This document shows positions 25,031-33,414 of a stretch of 64,000 nt of DNA, piece after piece; the first letter of the stretch is position 1, and each line of letters begins with the position of its first letter. This stretch comes from Niastella vici (GTDB lineage: Bacteria; Bacteroidota; Bacteroidia; Chitinophagales; Chitinophagaceae), in assembly GCF_002077945.1 (NCBI RefSeq), contig NZ_LVYD01000013.1, positions 1 to 64,000 on the forward strand, given 5' to 3'. The position numbers and the translations under genes are program-made. The notes beneath the pieces are model-generated. The model worked only from the letters and a program-made list of their open reading frames with translations, ran no database searches and was not told where the DNA came from.

Positions 25031-28000
25031 ATGAAAAAAAACGGAATTCTGCTGAGTTTCGGCAGGGACCCGCTTTTGCAAAAGTTCCTCCGCATTATGA
25101 AGCTTTCATTCGCTATAATACTGCTTGGTTGTCTTCATGTTGCTGCCGGTGGCTTCTCCCAGAACAGGATAAGTGTCGATTTTCAATCAACACAATTAAA
25201 ACGGGCATTGGTATTAATTGAAAAGAAAAGCAATTTCCGGTTCCTGTATAACGAAAGCCTGGTAACCAATGCACCCCGCATTACTTTAACTATGGTTAAT
25301 GCTGAAGTAACAGATGTATTGCAACGTGTGCTTGACAATACCGGATTATCGTTTCAATTAATGGCTAATAACCTCATCATCCTGAAAACAGGTATGGCTG
25401 TGAGGCAGGATATAAAGGTATCGGGCCGGGTAACCAGTACCAGTGGCGAACCCGTTGCCGGCGTTTCGGTGTTGGTTCGAAATACCAGCATCGGCACTAC
25501 AACCGATGGCGCCGGAAATTATGCATTGACGGTGCCCGACAGTGCCATCCTGGTGTTCTCATCACTGGGTTTCGAAACCCAGGAAATACCAGTCAATGGC
25601 CGGGCATCTATTAATGTTAGCCTGAAGGCTGCAGAAGCTGCTTCGCTGCAACAGGTAGTAGTGATCGGGTATGGTACCAGCACCCGAAAAGACCTCACGG
25701 CACCTATTGGCGTCGTGAATCCTGAAGACCTTAATAAACGAACAACGGCCAGTCCCATGCAGGCGCTACAGGGTAGTGCCACGGGTGTGCAGGTAGTTAC
25801 TACCGGAGCGCCAGGCGGTACACCAACGGTGCGCATCAGGGGCGTTGGTTCTTTTAATAATACAAATCCATTGTATGTGGTCGATGGCATGTTTGTCGAT
25901 AACATCGACTTCCTCAATACCAACGATATTGGTGAAATGTCGATCCTGAAAGATGCCTCTGCCGCTGCCATCTACGGTGTTCGGGCAGCCAACGGCGTGG
26001 TGATCATCACTACCAAAAAAGGAAAATATAATATGAAGACCCGGGTAACCTACAATGGTTACTTCGGCGTGCAGGTGCCAACCGGTAAGTTCAAGCTGGC
26101 GAACGCCTCCCAGTATTCGGCCATGGAACTGGCCAAACAAACAGCTTCCGATTCGGCCAGGGTAAAATTATCAGTTTCAAAATTTGGCGGTTCCGGATTA
26201 AATCCTTCAACCAATACCGACTGGTACGACGAAATATTTCAACCATCCGCACTCATGCACAATCACAGCATTGATTTAGCCGGCGGTTCAAATAAAGTAA
26301 ACTATACTGTTGGGTTAAATTACCTTTTTCAGGATGGCATTCTCGATGCAGAGAACAATTACGCCAGGTATAACGTGCGCTTTCAAATGGAAGCCAAACC
26401 ATACGATTGGTTAAAGCTAGGCATCACCAGCATATACAGTAATTCGGTACAAAGAAATCCCAATAATGATGCGGTAACGCTGGCCTATAAAGCTTCGCCT
26501 TTGTACCCGGTATTTGATAATACCAACACATTGGCCACTCCTAAAAAATACGCCACCTCCACTTCCCTGGGATTTTCAAATGGGGTATTCAATAACCCGG
26601 TAGCTGCTGCAGATTATTGGTACGACAGAACAAAAGGTTTTCAGATCTTACCTACCATATATGGGGAAGCCGATCTCATGAAAAATAAACTCTCCTTCCG
26701 CTCCCAACTCAGTCAGCGGTACGCTTCAAACCTGAACCAGAATTATTTACCGGCGTATTATGTTGATAACAACCAGCAGTTGGCCAAGTCGGCATTGACA
26801 ACAACCGAAGACCGGCTCGAGAATTATATCCTCGACAATTTGCTCACCTATAAAGGAAGTAAAGACAGTCATCATTGGACGGTGCTGCTGGGCCAGTCGG
26901 TACGGGAAGAACGGTACCGCAGTACCCAGGTAATAGCCGACAGTGTGCCCAGCCAGCAGGAATTCTGGTATGCCGATCAGGGTGTGCGACGCACCAATGG
27001 TTACAACGAAACCGGCTATAGAAATGGCTCTGCCTCTTTTTTTGGAAGGCTGAGTTATGATTATGCCGGCAGGTATTTACTCACCGCTACTTTCAGGGCC
27101 GATGGTACCTCGAAATACCAGGATAAATGGGGTTATTTCCCCTCTGTTGGTTTGGGCTGGGTGATCTCTGATGAAAGCTTTATGAAGGGCCAAAAATTGT
27201 TCGACCTGTTAAAGGTTCGTGGTTCCTGGGGCAAGCTGGGTAACGATAACGTAAACCCAAGTACCGGCTATGCGGTTGTATACAGCGGAAATGATTACTC
27301 AGGCATATTTGGAAGCACTGGTTCTACTTATGGCACACCCGTTACCGGCTACCGTATTGATCCGGTATTTGGAACTGTGGTTTGGGAAGTGGTAACAGAA
27401 TGGGACGGTGGTATCGATTTTTCGCTGTTGAATAAAAGATTGAAAGGATCAGTGGATTATTACCACCGGCAAACCGACAAGCTGGCTTTTGAAAGGAACA
27501 TCCCGTTTATCAGCAGTATAAAGCAATATGGGAACTGGGGTAAATTAAATAACAGCGGTTTTGAAGTAATGCTGAACTGGGCCGATAAGATAGGCGACTT
27601 TGGCTATCAGTTAGGCGGTAATCTCACAACTATCAAGAACGAAGTGGTTGACCTGCTGGGTTTGAAAAACCTGCCCGGCGGTATTGCAGAATTCCCGACC
27701 TTATCGCGTGTAGGCGACCCATTTAATTTCTTCTACGGATACCAGGTGGCAGGCATTTATCAAAACCAGGCAGAAATAAATGCGGATCCCATTGCTGTGG
27801 CCAATAACGTAAAACCCGGTTACTTCAAATATCTGGATGCGAATGGAGATAAAGTGCAGGATGATCTTGACCGGGTAAACCTGGGAAGTTATATACCAAA
27901 AGTTACCTATGGTTTTAATATTGGTTTTGATTATAAAAATATTGACCTCAACTTCTTCTTCCAGGGTGTGGGTGGCAATTCAATTCTGAACTATAACCGT

Positions 28001-28432
28001 TCTACCCGGCAAAAATTTCCGGACATGAATGGTGATGAAAAATTTGTTACCAGCTTGTGGACGGGTGAAGGTTCTACCAATAAATATCCTTCGGCTATTG
28101 CTACCACGCAAAGCTGGAATAATTACGCCAGCTCATTTTATGTTGAGAACGGCGCTTATTTACGCCTGCAGAATATACAGCTTGGTTACAATTTCAGGGT
28201 GGGAAAAACAAATGCTGCCTCGTTCAGGATCTATGCTACAGCCGACCGGCCACTTATTTGGACAAGATACACAGGTATAACGCCTGAAGTAGCAGCGCCG
28301 GCGCAATTACCAAAAGACCGGGCAGCCGGTCCATCTAATACGCCAGCGACATTTACCTCAAATTATGGGTACGACAGTAATGTGTATCCAACAACGGCCG
28401 TATACTCCGTAGGTGTTAGAATAACTTATTAA
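25031..28432 (+). CDS. SusC/RagA-type TonB-dependent receptor with STN domain
   Basis: A 1133-residue outer-membrane transporter. In order: a signal peptide (a hydrophobic stretch at about 24-45), an STN signalling domain (about 47-115, ISVDFQSTQLKRALVLIE), a carboxypeptidase-regulatory-like domain (about 125-205), a TonB box and plug (about 205-320, with VVIGYGT and the SusC signature VRIRGVGS/NPLYVVDG), and a 22-strand barrel to the C terminus. The STN domain is what talks to FecR, so this receptor is both importer and sensor. It pairs with the SusD lipoprotein starting 18 bases downstream to bind and import an oligosaccharide; the neighbouring enzymes suggest beta-1,2-glucan fragments. Confidence 0.95.
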   Translation: MKKNGILLSFGRDPLLQKFLRIMKLSFAIILLGCLHVAAGGFSQNRISVDFQSTQLKRALVLIEKKSNFRFLYNESLVTNAPRITLTMVNAEVTDVLQRVLDNTGLSFQLMANNLIILKTGMAVRQDIKVSGRVTSTSGEPVAGVSVLVRNTSIGTTTDGAGNYALTVPDSAILVFSSLGFETQEIPVNGRASINVSLKAAEAASLQQVVVIGYGTSTRKDLTAPIGVVNPEDLNKRTTASPMQALQGSATGVQVVTTGAPGGTPTVRIRGVGSFNNTNPLYVVDGMFVDNIDFLNTNDIGEMSILKDASAAAIYGVRAANGVVIITTKKGKYNMKTRVTYNGYFGVQVPTGKFKLANASQYSAMELAKQTASDSARVKLSVSKFGGSGLNPSTNTDWYDEIFQPSALMHNHSIDLAGGSNKVNYTVGLNYLFQDGILDAENNYARYNVRFQMEAKPYDWLKLGITSIYSNSVQRNPNNDAVTLAYKASPLYPVFDNTNTLATPKKYATSTSLGFSNGVFNNPVAAADYWYDRTKGFQILPTIYGEADLMKNKLSFRSQLSQRYASNLNQNYLPAYYVDNNQQLAKSALTTTEDRLENYILDNLLTYKGSKDSHHWTVLLGQSVREERYRSTQVIADSVPSQQEFWYADQGVRRTNGYNETGYRNGSASFFGRLSYDYAGRYLLTATFRADGTSKYQDKWGYFPSVGLGWVISDESFMKGQKLFDLLKVRGSWGKLGNDNVNPSTGYAVVYSGNDYSGIFGSTGSTYGTPVTGYRIDPVFGTVVWEVVTEWDGGIDFSLLNKRLKGSVDYYHRQTDKLAFERNIPFISSIKQYGNWGKLNNSGFEVMLNWADKIGDFGYQLGGNLTTIKNEVVDLLGLKNLPGGIAEFPTLSRVGDPFNFFYGYQVAGIYQNQAEINADPIAVANNVKPGYFKYLDANGDKVQDDLDRVNLGSYIPKVTYGFNIGFDYKNIDLNFFFQGVGGNSILNYNRSTRQKFPDMNGDEKFVTSLWTGEGSTNKYPSAIATTQSWNNYASSFYVENGAYLRLQNIQLGYNFRVGKTNAASFRIYATADRPLIWTRYTGITPEVAAPAQLPKDRAAGPSNTPATFTSNYGYDSNVYPTTAVYSVGVRITY

Positions 28433-28449
28433 TCTTAATTACGAAGGTT

Positions 28450-29967
28450 ATGAACAAGCTTAAATATATTATACTTCCTTTACTCGTGCTTGCCGCAACG
28501 GGATGTAAGAAGTTTCTCGATCGCGATCTGGAAGACAGGCCCAGAGGTACTTCCATTGATTATACCCTATTAGGCGGCATGTATTCACCGGTTTCAGGTG
28601 TTTACAGAACTGCAAGCGGCGAAAATCCCGGCCTGGTTCACTGGATGGATCTTGGAGTACGTGCTGTCAGGGGCGATGATGTATCGAAAGGTTCCAGTAC
28701 CAACGACCAGGCTACGTTGACTGATATCAAGAATTTTCAGAACAGCAATCCCGGTGTGGTTTCTTTCTGGGGCACCAATAACTACTGGAACGATCATTAC
28801 GGGCTGGTGTTGTATTGTAATGAGGCATTGAACGACCTTGACAAGTATCGTGCAAACATTCCTGATGGGGATGGCAGTAATCTTGCATTGTATAATCAGT
28901 ACAGGTTCGAAATAAGGGTCATCAGGGCAATAGCTCATTTACTGATCTCCCGTGTGTTTGGCGATGTTCCTATTCTTAAAGACAATATTAATTTGGCGCA
29001 GGTAAAAAAGAGCACGGTGCTCGAAGTACGGCAGTGGATCATTTCTGAAATGGATTCTGCCGTTGGTTACCTCGAAGATGCCCGCCCCAACCAGGCAACC
29101 CATAAAGGGGCGGTAACAAAATATACAGCTCTTTTATTGAAGGCAAAAGCCGCTGCAGATGCAGCGGGAAATGATAATGGAAGTCCATATTGGGATCAGG
29201 TGCTGGCTGCCACCAATGACATCATTAACAGCAATAAATTCTCCCTGTATCCCGACTTTTATCAACTCTGGAAATTACCCGGTAAACTGAGTGATGAATC
29301 GTTATACGAATTGCAGTTCTCTGATTTTGGCACCAGCAGTGGTACCGCAGTTTCACCCGGCGTGTTTTTTATATTTCAGGGACCAAACGGTGATCAACAC
29401 GGAAGCAAGATCGCCGGCTGGGGTTTTATGCAGCCAACTGATAATATTGTAACTTTCCTGAACAGCCGCAACGATTCGGTTCGTTTAAAAACGAGCATAT
29501 TGTTTGCCGGTGCTGATGGATCAACCTTTGTAACCACGCCCAGTGGTGATAAAATATATGGCAATTCGAATGGACAAACCCGGTTTATGGGTAAGGCTTA
29601 CCTGCCCAGTAACCAAATGACTCCGGGAAGGACTGATTATGGATCCAATAACAATGTGCGAATGCTGCGCTATGCCGATGCGTTGTTATTAAATGCCGAA
29701 GCAAAAGTGCGTAAGGGACAGAATGGCGATGTGCCTTTCAACCTGGTTCACCAGCGGGCAAAATTAAGTGCTGTTACAGGCGTAACCCTGCAACAGGTAC
29801 TCGATGAACGCCGGGCCGAATTTGCCTGCGAATGGTGGGGCGAACGGTATAATGATCTAATACGAACAGGTCAGGCCGCTACCGTACTGGCTCCCCAGGG
29901 TTTTGCCGCAGGTAAGGAATACGTTCCGGTTCCAACCGCACAAAAAGATCTTAATCCGAATTTGTAG
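28450..29967 (+). CDS. SusD/RagB-type surface glycan-binding lipoprotein
   Basis: A 505-residue lipoprotein with a lipobox at L-A-A-T-G-C19, followed by KKFLDRDLEDRP, typical of SusD N termini. TPR-like helical segments (about 60-220) and the C-terminal SusD domain (ALLLNAEAKVRKGQ, then LDERRAEFACEWWGERYNDL) are present. It caps the SusC barrel and binds the glycan at the cell surface. It is co-transcribed with the receptor. Confidence 0.95.
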   Translation: MNKLKYIILPLLVLAATGCKKFLDRDLEDRPRGTSIDYTLLGGMYSPVSGVYRTASGENPGLVHWMDLGVRAVRGDDVSKGSSTNDQATLTDIKNFQNSNPGVVSFWGTNNYWNDHYGLVLYCNEALNDLDKYRANIPDGDGSNLALYNQYRFEIRVIRAIAHLLISRVFGDVPILKDNINLAQVKKSTVLEVRQWIISEMDSAVGYLEDARPNQATHKGAVTKYTALLLKAKAAADAAGNDNGSPYWDQVLAATNDIINSNKFSLYPDFYQLWKLPGKLSDESLYELQFSDFGTSSGTAVSPGVFFIFQGPNGDQHGSKIAGWGFMQPTDNIVTFLNSRNDSVRLKTSILFAGADGSTFVTTPSGDKIYGNSNGQTRFMGKAYLPSNQMTPGRTDYGSNNNVRMLRYADALLLNAEAKVRKGQNGDVPFNLVHQRAKLSAVTGVTLQQVLDERRAEFACEWWGERYNDLIRTGQAATVLAPQGFAAGKEYVPVPTAQKDLNPNL

Positions 29968-30007
29968 CCCGTACCCCCCAGTACCAAAATCAAACGCTAC
30001 GCCCATA

Positions 30008-31366
30008 ATGATACGTTGCAGGTTATCCGTAATAACAGTTGTAATTTCTTTTTTATTGATCCGTTGCACCAATACCCTGAAACCAACGAATTCGGAAGCC
30101 AGGTTCACTCCGGATGATGAAGAGTTGTTCACCGCTGTTCAGCACCAGACATTTCAATATTTCTGGGATGGGGCGGAACCGAATAGCGGAATGGCAAGAG
30201 AACGAATTCATGTCGACAATGTTTATCCCGAAAAAGATCAAAACGTTGTTACCAGTGGTGGAAGTGGCTTTGGTGTAATGGCGTTACTGGCTGGCATACA
30301 CCGTGGTTTTATTACCCGCAATGAGGGCCGGGAACGGCTCGAAAAAATAGTGCAGTTCCTGAAAACAGCCGATCGCTTTCACGGAGCCTGGCCACATTGG
30401 TTTTATGGTAAAACCGGTAAGGTAAAACCCTTCGGCCGTAAAGATGATGGGGGCGATCTGGTTGAAACTTCTTTTCTGATGCAGGGACTGCTTTGTGTGC
30501 GGCAATTCTTTATAAACGGCGATTCAACTGAAAGGGTGCTTTCTGCAAACATCGATACTTTATGGCAGGGGGTGGAATACGATTGGTACCGCCATAATGA
30601 AAATGTGTTGTACTGGCACTGGAGTCCCCATTACAATTGGGAAATGAATTTCCCGGTTCGGGGTTATAATGAGTGCCTCATTATGTACGTACTGGCGGCC
30701 TCATCGCCTACCCATGGTGTTCCGGCTGAAGTATACCACGAAGGGTGGGCACAGAATGGCAAAATTGTTTCACCCTGGACCGTATTTGATTATCCGTTGC
30801 AATTGTATCACCAGGGCGATTCGCCGTATGGCGGTCCGTTGTTCTGGGCACATTATTCGTTCCTGGGGCTCGATCCGCATGGATTAAGAGATCGATACGC
30901 CGATTACTGGATGGAAAATAAAAACCAAACGCTCATCAATTATGCCTGGTGCATAAAAAATCCCAAATACTTTCAGGGCTATGGTCCCGATAACTGGGGC
31001 CTAACGGCCAGCTATTCTGTAAAAGGATATGCCGCTCATGCGCCGGGAAAGGATGCTGACCTGGGTGTAATATCACCTACAGCAGCCTTGTCATCCTTTC
31101 CCTATACGCCACAACTATCCATGCAGGCTATGCGGCATTGGTACAACGACATGAAAGATAAGCTGTGGGGGCCTTATGGTTTTTATGATGCGTTTAGCCA
31201 AACCGCCAACTGGTACCCGCAACGCTACCTCGCGATAGATCAGGGCCCGATTGTTGTAATGATGGAAAACTATCGCAGTGGTTTTTTATGGAAGTTGTTT
31301 ATGAGTTGCCCCGAAGTAAAAGCAGGATTGAAAAGGTTAGGGTTTACAAGTCCGTATTTTAAGTAG
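30008..31366 (+). CDS. GH144-type glycoside hydrolase (endo-beta-1,2-glucanase)
   Basis: From the ATG at 30008 the product is 452 residues. An upstream in-frame Met at 29903 would overlap susD and lacks a signal, so I reject it. A hydrophobic leader ends LIRC, a plausible but atypical lipobox. The rest carries the conserved blocks of the (alpha/alpha)6 family of which the Chitinophaga pinensis endo-beta-1,2-glucanase is the reference: FQYFWD, SGMARER, VTSGGSGFGVMAL, GAWPHW, GGDLVETSFLMQGLL, YWHWSPHYNW, GPLFWAHYSFLGLDP and AIDQGPIVVM. It would cut beta-1,2-glucan to sophorose-type oligosaccharides in the periplasm or at the surface. The alternative older label is a glucoamylase-like protein (DUF2329). 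Confidence 0.85.
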   Translation: MIRCRLSVITVVISFLLIRCTNTLKPTNSEARFTPDDEELFTAVQHQTFQYFWDGAEPNSGMARERIHVDNVYPEKDQNVVTSGGSGFGVMALLAGIHRGFITRNEGRERLEKIVQFLKTADRFHGAWPHWFYGKTGKVKPFGRKDDGGDLVETSFLMQGLLCVRQFFINGDSTERVLSANIDTLWQGVEYDWYRHNENVLYWHWSPHYNWEMNFPVRGYNECLIMYVLAASSPTHGVPAEVYHEGWAQNGKIVSPWTVFDYPLQLYHQGDSPYGGPLFWAHYSFLGLDPHGLRDRYADYWMENKNQTLINYAWCIKNPKYFQGYGPDNWGLTASYSVKGYAAHAPGKDADLGVISPTAALSSFPYTPQLSMQAMRHWYNDMKDKLWGPYGFYDAFSQTANWYPQRYLAIDQGPIVVMMENYRSGFLWKLFMSCPEVKAGLKRLGFTSPYFK

Positions 31367-31384
31367 CCCGGAGCGCTTGGGCGT

Positions 31385-31492
31385 CCTGAGCGCAGTTGAA
31401 GGATAGAAGGATCGAAGGGTCGTAGGACCAGGCCAGATGCCCTGAGCGCACTGAGTGTCCTCTGCGCCCTGAGCGGAGTCGAAGGATAGAAG
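31385..31492. repeat. short intergenic repeat family (CCTGAGCGnAGTnGAAGGATAGAAG)
   Basis: Two copies of about 25 bases, 31385-31409 and 31466-31492, differ at a few positions, with a third truncated version (CCCTGAGCGCACTGAGTG) between them. They share the CTGAGCGGAGTCGAAGG word that is frequent in intergenic DNA of many Bacteroidota. They sit between the GH144 and GH43-like genes and may act in mRNA processing or simply be dispersed repeats. Confidence 0.65.
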
Positions 31493-31521
31493 TGCCGGGG
31501 TGCTCATAAAATAACTGCTGC

Positions 31522-33348
31522 ATGTTTACAAAACTGATCTATACCTGTTTTTTAATAGCGGCTATAGTTCCGCAGGTTTTCCCTCAAAGCAAGGATGAAA
31601 AGGGTGGGTCTCTTACAAACAGGAGGCTCACCCCCAATCCTATCGTTACTGCACACACCTTTTGCAACCCCATAAATATCGATTACGGCTATACGCCCAT
31701 TCCCAATTTTACCGAATGGGGTAAGCACCGGGCTACCGCCGACCCGGTGATTGTGGTATATAAAGGCGATTATTATTTATTCAGCACCAACCAATGGGGC
31801 TATTGGTGGAGCAATGACATGTGTAACTGGCACTTTATATCCCGCTCGTTCCTGAAGCCCTGGCACAAGGTATATGATGATCTTTGTGCACCGGCAGTGT
31901 GGGTGCAGGGCGATACCCTGCTGGTGTTCGGTTCAACCTATTCTACCAATTTTCCCATTTGGATGAGCACCGATCCCAAAGCAAATACCTGGAAGGAAGC
32001 CGTAGATTCCTTTGCCATCGGCGGCTGGGACCCTGATTTCTTCCTCGATGATGATGGCAGGCTGTATATGTACAATGGCAGCAGCAACCGGTATCCGTTA
32101 TATGGGATAGAAATTGACCGAAAAACTTTTTTGCCTGCAGGCACGCGCAGGGAAATGTATTTGCTAGAACCGTGGCGTTATGGCTGGCAGCGCTTTGGCG
32201 AATACCTCGATAATACCTTCCTGGACCCATTTATTGAAGGCGCCTGGATGACGAAATACAACGGTAAATATTACCTGCAGTACGGCGCACCCGGCACCGA
32301 ATTCAGCGGTTATGCCGATGGGGTTGTGGTAGGGGAACATCCTTTGGGGCCATTTATACCCCAATCGCTCCCCTTCAGTTATAAACCTGGCGGCTTTGCC
32401 CGCGGCGCCGGTCATGGCGCTACCTTTAAAGACAATTACAACAACTGGTGGCATGTTTCAACCATTGCCATTTCGGTGAAAAATAATTTCGAACGGCGCC
32501 TCGGCATCTGGCCGGCCGGTTTTGATAAAGACGATGTCCTTTACATGGATGCTGCGTTTGGCGATTACCCACATTATTTGCCGGGGCAAAACGGTGGGGC
32601 GGGCCGGCGGGAGGCTAAAGATAGCGAAGCCTTCTTTACTGGCTGGATGCTGCTCAACTACAATAAACCCGTAACCGTTTCATCTACCCTTGCCAGTTAT
32701 TATCCTAATTTTGCCGTGGACGAGAACATCAAAACCTACTGGAGCGCCGCCACCGGCGACAAAGGCGAATGGATACAAACCGATCTGGGTAATATAAGTA
32801 CCGTAAGGGCCATTCAGATCAATTATGCCGATCAGGATGTGAATTTCCTGGGCAAGCAACAGGGCATTTATCATCAATATAAGATCTATCAAAGCGCCGA
32901 TGGTAAAAAATGGAAGTTGCTGGTTGATAAAAGCAACAACCGCACTGATGTTCCCCACGATTATATCGAACTCGGCAATCCGGTTCAAACCCGGTATATA
33001 AAACTCGAAAACGGGCATATGCCCGGCGGAAAATTTGCCATCAGCGGGTTGCGCGTATTTGGTACTGGTAACGGCAGTAAGCCCGATAGTGTGAAACAGT
33101 TCATTGTATTACGAACCGAAAAGGATAAACGCAGTGCCTGGCTCAAATGGTCGCCGGTGGGCAATGCCTATGCGTATAATATTTACATGGGCATAGCTCC
33201 TGATAAATTATACAATTGTGTAATGGTGTACAGCAGCAATGAATATTACTGCAAAGCCATGGATAACCAGCAACCTTACTATTTCTGCATTGAAGCAGTC
33301 AATGAAAACGGGGTATCGGCAAGAAGTAAAGTAATGAAAGTTGAGTAG
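31522..33348 (+). CDS. GH43-like glycosidase with F5/8C and fibronectin-type domains
   Basis: A 608-residue exported protein (signal MFTKLIYTCFLIAAIVPQVFPQ). Residues about 45-355 are a five-bladed propeller of the GH43 type. The three acidic positions are visible at ATADPVIVVYKG, WDPDFFLDDDG and FIEGAWMTKYNGKYYLQYG, fitting base, pKa modulator and acid. Next is an F5/8 type C (discoidin) carbohydrate-binding domain (about 390-520) and a fibronectin-III-like domain (about 525-608). GH43 enzymes usually act on arabinose or xylose linkages, so its place in a beta-1,2-glucan locus is unexpected; it may belong to a distant subfamily with glucan-related activity. Substrate is not known. Confidence 0.8.
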   Translation: MFTKLIYTCFLIAAIVPQVFPQSKDEKGGSLTNRRLTPNPIVTAHTFCNPINIDYGYTPIPNFTEWGKHRATADPVIVVYKGDYYLFSTNQWGYWWSNDMCNWHFISRSFLKPWHKVYDDLCAPAVWVQGDTLLVFGSTYSTNFPIWMSTDPKANTWKEAVDSFAIGGWDPDFFLDDDGRLYMYNGSSNRYPLYGIEIDRKTFLPAGTRREMYLLEPWRYGWQRFGEYLDNTFLDPFIEGAWMTKYNGKYYLQYGAPGTEFSGYADGVVVGEHPLGPFIPQSLPFSYKPGGFARGAGHGATFKDNYNNWWHVSTIAISVKNNFERRLGIWPAGFDKDDVLYMDAAFGDYPHYLPGQNGGAGRREAKDSEAFFTGWMLLNYNKPVTVSSTLASYYPNFAVDENIKTYWSAATGDKGEWIQTDLGNISTVRAIQINYADQDVNFLGKQQGIYHQYKIYQSADGKKWKLLVDKSNNRTDVPHDYIELGNPVQTRYIKLENGHMPGGKFAISGLRVFGTGNGSKPDSVKQFIVLRTEKDKRSAWLKWSPVGNAYAYNIYMGIAPDKLYNCVMVYSSNEYYCKAMDNQQPYYFCIEAVNENGVSARSKVMKVE

Positions 33349-33414
33349 CATTTATTTAAGAGGAGTTGCCTGCCGGTTGGCGGGCGGCCAACCTTCAGAC
33401 TAAAATATATATTT

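Noticed and set aside
29903-30007. Earlier start of the GH144 gene inside susD
   Set aside because: The extra 35 residues overlap the susD C terminus, lack a signal peptide and push the hydrophobic leader away from the N terminus.
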